28,838 nucleotides of DNA from a virus: IMG/VR virus record IMGVR_UViG_3300042539_000600, positions 1 to 28,838 of that record; one strand, written 5' to 3'. The notes beneath the pieces were generated by a model. It was not told the DNA's origin. It was given only the letters and a program-made list of their open reading frames with translations, and made no database searches. This document shows, one piece after another, positions 23,709-28,838 of the stretch (the stretch's first letter is position 1; each line of letters starts with the position of its first letter). Made by a program: the position numbers and the translations under genes.

Positions 23709-26700
23709 AAATCAATTTAACGAATAAAAACGCTATCGGCTCGGTTGTTCTTGGTAGTGGAACTCCGATTGCTGGCGCATCTGGTCCACAAGGTAATCAA
23801 GGTTTCCAAGGCGTACAAGGTTCTCAGGGTGTACAAGGCGCGCAAGGTGTGCAGGGTGCACAAGGTAATCAAGGTTTCCAAGGCGTACAAGGTTCTCAGG
23901 GTGTACAAGGCGCGCAAGGTGTGCAGGGTGCACAAGGTATTCCAGGTACATTTGCTGGTATTGGTGAGCAAGGTGTGCAAGGTGCGCAGGGTATTGCTGG
24001 CACCAAAGGTGATAAGGGCGATACTGGCGCACAAGGTCTTGTAGGTGCACAAGGTGATGTTGGTTCGAAAGGCGAAGTCGGCGCGCAAGGTTTTCAAGGT
24101 TTAGCAGGCACACAAGGTGCTGTTGGTGCGCAAGGTGATGCGGGCGCAAAAGGTGAAGTTGGCGCACAAGGTATTCAAGGTGCTGCTGGCGAAAAAGGCG
24201 AAGCTGGTACTGCTGGTCCACAAGGTAGTGTGGGCGCAAAGGGTGATACTGGTGCTCAGGGTGTACAAGGCGCAGCTGGTGTTGATGGTGCACAAGGTGC
24301 TGTTGGATCAAAAGGTGACACAGGCGCACAAGGTCTTGCTGGTGATGCAGGAACAAAAGGTGATAAAGGTGACACGGGCGCACAAGGTCTTGCTGGCGCA
24401 CAAGGCACAGCTGGCATTGATGGTGCGCAAGGTGCAACAGGATCAAAAGGCGACAAAGGCGATTCTGGCGCACAAGGCGCTAAAGGCGATGATGTAAATT
24501 CTATTGCCGCATTTAATCAAGCAAACTCCGCTTATGACCAAGCAAATTCTGCTTACAGTCAAGCAAATGCAGCATACACTCAAGCAAATACAGCAAACGA
24601 TAACGCAAATACTCGCGTATTGAAGGCTGGCGATACAATGACTGGCAACTTGAATGTTGCCGCAACAATCATATCGCAAAATATTGTTCCCGATCTAGAC
24701 GTCACATACGATCTCGGTACACCTAATAAACGTTTCCGCGATTTGTATTTGTCAGGAACTACATTGTTCCTCGGCAACACTCAAGTAAGTACGACTGTTG
24801 GTGATGAAATTGCCATTACCAGTCTGACTGCAAATTCAATCAATCTTGCTGGTTACAATGTTCAAACTTGGGTTAACGATACAACTGAACGCGCAAATCT
24901 AAAAGTTCAAACGATTGGAGGTTCGTTATTATCAGTCAGTACATCAAACACAAGTAATGTTGTTGTTGCAAATGTTTCTATTCGTGAAGCAAATACAACA
25001 CAAACTGGTGTTGTTCAGCTGTATGATTTTCTTGATAGTAACAGTAAATCATTAGCAGCGACAGCAAATACTGTATATGAATTAGATCAATATATTGGTA
25101 CTGTAGAAGAGCTTGCGGTAGATGCTATAGAGCAAACTGATGCTCTAAGAACTTATGTTAATAATGTATTATCACCAACTGCTAATCTTGCAGCAAATAC
25201 TGTTCGTGTTTCTGCAAATGGTGGGTCAACATTAAGCAAACAACAGCTTAATTTTGTTAACACTGGTGATGTGACAGTAAGTGTTACTGCTGGTGCAGGC
25301 GCTGCTTCTGGTAATGCTAACGTTGAATTTGGACTTGCTACAACAGGTGTGATTGCTGGAACTTATGGTGATAGTTCAAACATTGCTTCAATTACTGTTG
25401 ATGATAAAGGTCGCGTCACTTCTGTTTCAAATGCCACCTTATCAACAATCAATGGCGACTTAACAGTTACAGGTAATCTTTCTGTTCTTGGTGATAGTAC
25501 AGTACTCAACGTATCAATGATCAAAGTTGAGGACAATGAAATTGTTCTTAACTCAAATGTAACTGGCGAACCTCTACTCAATGCATTACTCACAGTTAAT
25601 CGTGGCGCAAACACAAACGTTTCAATTCGTTGGAATGAAAGTTCTGATAATTGGGAATGGACTGACGACGGCATTTCATATACATCCTTTGCAACTCTTG
25701 CAATTGGAAATCAACAATCTGCGCTTGCATACGATCAAGCCAATAATGCTTACAATCAAGCAAATGGTGCTTATGTAACTGCTAATGACGCATACTTGTT
25801 TGCTGGTGATGCTCACGATCAAGCGAATGCTGCATATGAAACAGCAAATGTAGCAAATGTAACACCAATTCAGGTAGACAGTTCAGATATTGGTTCAAGA
25901 AGAATAATTGATTTCCAATCAGCAAATTCTTCAAACTTAACTATTACTGGAACTGACGATCCAACAAATAATAAAGTTATTCTTGTATTTGATAATCCAA
26001 AACTTGGCGGCAGTGGTCTTTCTGCTTATGGCAACACTGAACTTTATATTTCAGACACACCACCTGGTTCAGCAAATTCAAATACTGCATTATGGTGGAG
26101 AGCAAATACTGGTAAGTTCTACATTTACTATAATGATGGAACAAGCACTCAATGGGTATCGCTCACACCATCACCTGTCGTAAATACTTCAAGCAACCTA
26201 CTATTCAGTGACGCAAACACTGCGGCTTCTGCTGCATCTGCGAATACATTGAATCAAGAAAAAGCAAATCGCTCTGGTGACACATTTACAGGCAATGTAT
26301 CAGTATTACAAAATGGTACAAAGTTAAATGTGACAAGCACATTGATTGAATCAAATGGTAGATTAACTGTTAAAGCAACAGAGTATAAAGTAAATACAAT
26401 TACACTTTCTGCTAACACAGGAACAACATCAGTAGCAGCACAAACTGTTGTTGACATTTTACCAGTTAGTGAATATAGAACAGTAAAATATTTAATTCAA
26501 ATTAAGAGCGGTGCAAATTATCAAGCAACTGAAGTGATGTTGTTACATAACGGAACAACAACTTACATGACAGAATATGCAACAGTAACAACAGGGTCAT
26601 ACTTAGGTTCGTTCAGTTCAGACATTAGTTCTGGACAAATGCGCTTATTATTTGATCCTGTGTTCGCAGTGAATACCCTAAATATTTCAAGAATTTCTAT

Positions 26701-26710
26701 GCCAGTGTAA
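23705..26710 (+). CDS. Large tail fibre with collagen-like N-terminal shaft
   Basis: The 1001-residue product starts with a short beta strand ([20 protein letters not shown]). Residues about 24-261 are a collagen-like tract with one break ([10 protein letters not shown]), rich in GxQ, GAQ and GDK triplets. Next come five Asn/Gln/Ala/Tyr heptads at 270-304 (YDQANSA-type), a probable trimeric coiled coil. Then comes a fibre repeat with [10 protein letters not shown] and [20 protein letters not shown]. The centre (about 370-670) is beta-rich and includes [15 protein letters not shown], a motif common in phage fibre proteins. A second heptad cluster sits at about 675-718. [20 protein letters not shown], near 795, is a common aquatic-phage fibre motif. 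The end ([20 protein letters not shown]) matches a common fibre tip. Probably a trimeric, receptor-binding distal fibre. Confidence 0.88.
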   Translation: MKINLTNKNAIGSVVLGSGTPIAGASGPQGNQGFQGVQGSQGVQGAQGVQGAQGNQGFQGVQGSQGVQGAQGVQGAQGIPGTFAGIGEQGVQGAQGIAGTKGDKGDTGAQGLVGAQGDVGSKGEVGAQGFQGLAGTQGAVGAQGDAGAKGEVGAQGIQGAAGEKGEAGTAGPQGSVGAKGDTGAQGVQGAAGVDGAQGAVGSKGDTGAQGLAGDAGTKGDKGDTGAQGLAGAQGTAGIDGAQGATGSKGDKGDSGAQGAKGDDVNSIAAFNQANSAYDQANSAYSQANAAYTQANTANDNANTRVLKAGDTMTGNLNVAATIISQNIVPDLDVTYDLGTPNKRFRDLYLSGTTLFLGNTQVSTTVGDEIAITSLTANSINLAGYNVQTWVNDTTERANLKVQTIGGSLLSVSTSNTSNVVVANVSIREANTTQTGVVQLYDFLDSNSKSLAATANTVYELDQYIGTVEELAVDAIEQTDALRTYVNNVLSPTANLAANTVRVSANGGSTLSKQQLNFVNTGDVTVSVTAGAGAASGNANVEFGLATTGVIAGTYGDSSNIASITVDDKGRVTSVSNATLSTINGDLTVTGNLSVLGDSTVLNVSMIKVEDNEIVLNSNVTGEPLLNALLTVNRGANTNVSIRWNESSDNWEWTDDGISYTSFATLAIGNQQSALAYDQANNAYNQANGAYVTANDAYLFAGDAHDQANAAYETANVANVTPIQVDSSDIGSRRIIDFQSANSSNLTITGTDDPTNNKVILVFDNPKLGGSGLSAYGNTELYISDTPPGSANSNTALWWRANTGKFYIYYNDGTSTQWVSLTPSPVVNTSSNLLFSDANTAASAASANTLNQEKANRSGDTFTGNVSVLQNGTKLNVTSTLIESNGRLTVKATEYKVNTITLSANTGTTSVAAQTVVDILPVSEYRTVKYLIQIKSGANYQATEVMLLHNGTTTYMTEYATVTTGSYLGSFSSDISSGQMRLLFDPVFAVNTLNISRISMPV
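23787..23930 (+). repeat. Exact 72-bp tandem duplication in a collagen tract
   Basis: Bases 23787-23858 and 23859-23930 are identical, and nine bases of a third copy follow before divergence. Each unit encodes 24 residues, eight Gly-X-Y triplets, so the duplication is in frame. Perfect identity, including synonymous third positions, suggests a recent event, because neighbouring triplets differ in codon choice. Confidence 0.95.
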
Positions 26711-26715
26711 CCTAA

Positions 26716-28838
26716 ATGACAATACCAAATTTTCCAGATTCGCCTACACCTGGTCAACAATTTACTGTTGGTGATGTAATTTACCAATGGAACGGCACGA
26801 GTTGGGATCAACTAATTGTTGCTGTATCAGGTCCGCAAGGTTTACAAGGACCACAAGGTTCACAAGGCGTTCAAGGCGAGAAAGGTCAAAAGGGTGAATT
26901 TGGCGACAAAGGTGAACAAGGTATTCAAGGCGCACAAGGCTTTCAAGGTGTACAGGGCGCACAAGGTTCACAGGGTCATCAAGGCAACCAAGGTTTCCAA
27001 GGTGTGCAAGGTGCACAAGGTTCACAAGGCGTTGTCGGTGTACAAGGTGAGAAGGGACAAAAAGGTGATACTGGCGGCACAGGTCTAGCTGGCGATCAAG
27101 GTCCACAAGGTGAACAAGGCTTCCAAGGTTCACAAGGTCGCCAAGGCGAAAAAGGTCAGAAGGGTGAACAAGGCGTTCAAGGCTCACAAGGTCATCAAGG
27201 CGTACAAGGCGAACAGGGTGTACAAGGTTCACAAGGCGTTCAAGGTCATCAGGGTTTCCAAGGTGTTCAAGGATCGCAAGGTGTGCAGGGTGCTCAAGGC
27301 GCTCAAGGTCGTCAAGGTTCACAAGGCGTTCAAGGCGAACAAGGTTTCCAAGGTGAACAAGGATTCCAAGGACATCAAGGTGAGCAAGGATTTCAAGGTG
27401 TACAAGGCGCTCAAGGTCGTCAAGGCACTCAAGGTCATCAAGGTGAGCAAGGTTTCCAAGGCGTTCAAGGTGCTCAAGGCGTTCAAGGTGCTCAAGGTGT
27501 ACAGGGCGAACAAGGAGCACAAGGTTATCAAGGCAGACAAGGTGCTCAAGGTATTCAAGGGCATCAAGGTGTACAGGGCGAACAGGGCTCACAAGGTTTT
27601 CAAGGTGTACAGGGTGCACAAGGTGTTCAAGGTGAACAAGGTTCGCAAGGTTTCCAGGGAGTTCAAGGAGAGCAAGGGCACCAAGGTGAACAAGGATTCC
27701 AGGGTCATCAGGGCGAACAGGGTTTCCAAGGTGTACAGGGCGCTCAGGGACATCAAGGTGAACAAGGCGCTCAAGGTTTCCAAGGTGTTCAGGGTCATCA
27801 AGGCGTTCAAGGTTCTCAGGGACGTCAAGGTGAACAAGGCTCACAAGGTTTCCAAGGTGTTCAAGGTGATCAAGGTCATCAAGGTGTGCAAGGTGAACAG
27901 GGACACCAAGGTGAGCAAGGTTTCCAAGGTCGTCAGGGTGAACAAGGCTCACAGGGTTTCCAAGGCGTACAGGGTCATCAAGGCGTACAAGGTTCACAAG
28001 GCGTTCAAGGTCATCAAGGCGTGCAAGGTGAGCAGGGTTCACAAGGTTATCAAGGTGAGCAAGGTGTTCAGGGCGCACAAGGTCGCCAGGGTGAACAAGG
28101 TGCACAAGGTTTCCAAGGTGTTCAAGGTAGCACAGGATCAAAAGGTGATACTGGCGAATTTGGCGGCGCATCATTTGAATTTGTCTACCTAACAAATACT
28201 GCAAATACCGATCCTGGTATTGCAAATTTAAAGTTTGATAATACTAATTTCAGTGGTGCAACCAGATTGTACATCGACAACATCGATGATACTGGTGCTA
28301 ATGTATTCAATTATCTACAAACAATTGACGACTCATCATCGACAATTAAAGGTACATTTAAAGTCGCAAATACTGCAAACGTAAATGAGTTTGCATTCTT
28401 TGATATTAATGGATCGCATGTACATACTTTAAATTATTTTGAAGTTCCAATTGCACATACAACTGGTGTTACGAGTTTACCAAATCTTGCAAATGTGACG
28501 ATTACATTCGTAAGAACTGGTGATCGTGGTGATAAAGGTGAGCAAGGTTTCCAAGGTGTACAGGGCGCTCAGGGACATCAAGGTGAACAAGGCGCTCAAG
28601 GTTTCCAAGGTGTTCAGGGTTATCAAGGTGTACAGGGTGATCAAGGACACCAAGGATTCCAGGGAGTTCAAGGAGAGCAAGGGCACCAAGGTGAACAAGG
28701 ATTCCAGGGTCATCAGGGCGAACAGGGTTTCCAAGGTGTGCAGGGCGCTCAAGGTCGTCAAGGCGAACAGGGTTTCCAAGGTGTACAGGGCGAACAGGGT
28801 TTCCAAGGTGTTCAAGGACACCAAGGTGTACAGGGAGA
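26716..28838 (+). CDS. Collagen-like tail fibre, 3' end beyond the window
   Basis: From the ATG at 26716, five bases after the preceding stop, the frame stays open for 707 codons to the window edge. The N-terminus is short (MTIPNFPDSPTPGQQFTVGD, then YQWNGTSWDQ), a typical small fibre head. Bases 26830-28164 encode roughly 148 unbroken Gly-X-Y triplets, nearly all Gly-X-Gln. Bases about 28165-28518 encode a folded spacer with DPG, LYIDNID, DDSSSTIKGTF and TFVRTGDRGDKG. A second Gly-X-Gln tract then runs off the edge. Lys and Pro occur mainly near the tract's ends and at about 27050-27160. The protein is likely trimeric, and its tip is not visible. Open frames on the reverse strand and in other + frames here are by-products of the repetitive codons. 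Confidence 0.9.
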   Translation, partial: MTIPNFPDSPTPGQQFTVGDVIYQWNGTSWDQLIVAVSGPQGLQGPQGSQGVQGEKGQKGEFGDKGEQGIQGAQGFQGVQGAQGSQGHQGNQGFQGVQGAQGSQGVVGVQGEKGQKGDTGGTGLAGDQGPQGEQGFQGSQGRQGEKGQKGEQGVQGSQGHQGVQGEQGVQGSQGVQGHQGFQGVQGSQGVQGAQGAQGRQGSQGVQGEQGFQGEQGFQGHQGEQGFQGVQGAQGRQGTQGHQGEQGFQGVQGAQGVQGAQGVQGEQGAQGYQGRQGAQGIQGHQGVQGEQGSQGFQGVQGAQGVQGEQGSQGFQGVQGEQGHQGEQGFQGHQGEQGFQGVQGAQGHQGEQGAQGFQGVQGHQGVQGSQGRQGEQGSQGFQGVQGDQGHQGVQGEQGHQGEQGFQGRQGEQGSQGFQGVQGHQGVQGSQGVQGHQGVQGEQGSQGYQGEQGVQGAQGRQGEQGAQGFQGVQGSTGSKGDTGEFGGASFEFVYLTNTANTDPGIANLKFDNTNFSGATRLYIDNIDDTGANVFNYLQTIDDSSSTIKGTFKVANTANVNEFAFFDINGSHVHTLNYFEVPIAHTTGVTSLPNLANVTITFVRTGDRGDKGEQGFQGVQGAQGHQGEQGAQGFQGVQGYQGVQGDQGHQGFQGVQGEQGHQGEQGFQGHQGEQGFQGVQGAQGRQGEQGFQGVQGEQGFQGVQGHQGVQG
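27652..27734 (+). repeat. 83-bp exact repeat, copy 1
   Basis: Identical to 28657-28739. It lies in the first collagen tract of the last gene and overlaps the start of the 75-bp repeat at 27721. The two copies are about 1 kb apart, on either side of the folded spacer. Confidence 0.93.
27721..27795 (+). repeat. 75-bp exact repeat, copy 1
   Basis: Identical to 28546-28620. It follows and partly overlaps the first 83-bp copy. In the second tract the order of the two repeats is reversed. Confidence 0.93.
28165..28518 (+). other. Folded spacer domain between two collagen tracts
   Basis: About 118 residues without Gly-X-Y periodicity separate the two tracts. The order of landmarks is F-x-Y (FEFVYLTNT), DPG, an N-rich strand, LYIDNIDDTG, IDDSSSTIKGTF, a strand with FDINGSHVHTL, and ITFVRTGDRGDKG leading back into collagen. 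I recall the same landmarks from spacers in other collagen-containing phage fibres, where the domain can recur several times. Probably a beta-sandwich that keeps the three chains in register. Confidence 0.75.
28546..28620 (+). repeat. 75-bp exact repeat, copy 2
   Basis: Identical to 27721-27795 and in the same frame. It begins just after the spacer domain and precedes the second 83-bp copy. Confidence 0.93.
28657..28739 (+). repeat. 83-bp exact repeat, copy 2
   Basis: Identical to 27652-27734, in the same reading frame, inside the second collagen tract. The match ends at base 28740 (G here, A in copy 1), a synonymous third position. Confidence 0.93.

Noticed and set aside
23733-24473. Reverse-strand open frame of 246 codons opposite a collagen tract
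   Set aside because: Low-complexity Leu/His/Gln product created by the repeat. The forward gene has overlaps and domains that fit its neighbours.
27110-28192. A 360-codon forward frame rich in Lys and Val
   Set aside because: It is the shifted reading of the collagen repeat. It starts in mid-repeat with no ribosome site and ends at the spacer, where repetition stops.
26762-28225. A 487-codon open frame on the reverse strand
   Set aside because: It mirrors the Gly-X-Gln codons of the last fibre gene and gives a Leu/His/Val-rich repeat without any known domain. The forward frame has a proper start, a recognisable head and a folded spacer.
23787-28838. Regularly spaced repeats that could suggest a CRISPR array
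   Set aside because: The period is 9 bases or multiples and follows Gly-X-Y codons in frame. There are no unique spacers between constant repeats.

Overview
The window is most likely part of the late structural region of a T4-like (contractile-tailed) phage, probably aquatic. The main support is gene order: on the + strand, recognisable counterparts of the T4 tail tube cap gp48, wedge gp53, hub gp27, spike gp5, wedge gp25, gp6, gp7 and gp8 lie head to tail. They are followed by a DUF4815-type structural set and a cassette of collagen-like fibre genes typical of T4-like phages of aquatic bacteria. The DNA is AT-rich and tightly packed, with genes overlapping by a few bases or separated by a few. 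No photosynthesis or other auxiliary gene is present, so the host cannot be fixed from this window. Identifications rest on remembered family motifs, not on database searches.

Layout. 1-95 (- strand) is the 5' end of a head-completion gp4 gene, divergent from everything else. 116-6188 holds tube cap, gp53, gp27-like hub and a large gp5-like spike. The spike has an OB fold, a beta-helical needle, a Gly/Ala hinge, a long helical region and a C-terminal M15-type zinc peptidase domain, where T4 gp5 carries a lysozyme domain in its middle. 6224-13264 holds gp25, gp6, gp7-like and gp8. The last three are enlarged by inserted beta-repeat modules. 13280-19788 holds three consecutive genes (1026, 234 and 902 aa) that together look like one giant DUF4815 structural protein of related phages, divided into separate cistrons. 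19790-20014 is a small coiled-coil protein gene.

20007-28838 is the fibre cassette: two tandem paralogous collagen-like fibres, a probable fibre chaperone, a small Ig-like structural protein, a 1001-aa collagen-headed fibre, and a final collagen-like gene that runs off the right edge with no stop codon. This last gene is at least 2.1 kb long. Its collagen tract is almost purely Gly-X-Gln and is interrupted by a folded spacer. Exact DNA repeats of 72, 75 and 83 bases lie in these collagen tracts and point to recent duplication and shuffling.

How the parts work together: gp53, gp25, gp6, gp7 and gp8 would build the wedges around a gp27/gp5 hub, and gp48 would cap the baseplate and start the tube. 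The DUF4815 set and the collagen fibres would form the periphery that meets the host, and the spike peptidase could trim peptidoglycan cross-links during entry. T4-type late promoter candidates (AATAAATA) lie in the only two roomy intergenic gaps, before gp25 and before the chaperone gene. No RNA genes, mobile elements, CRISPR arrays or convincing terminators were seen, and no stretch over 300 bases lacks a gene.
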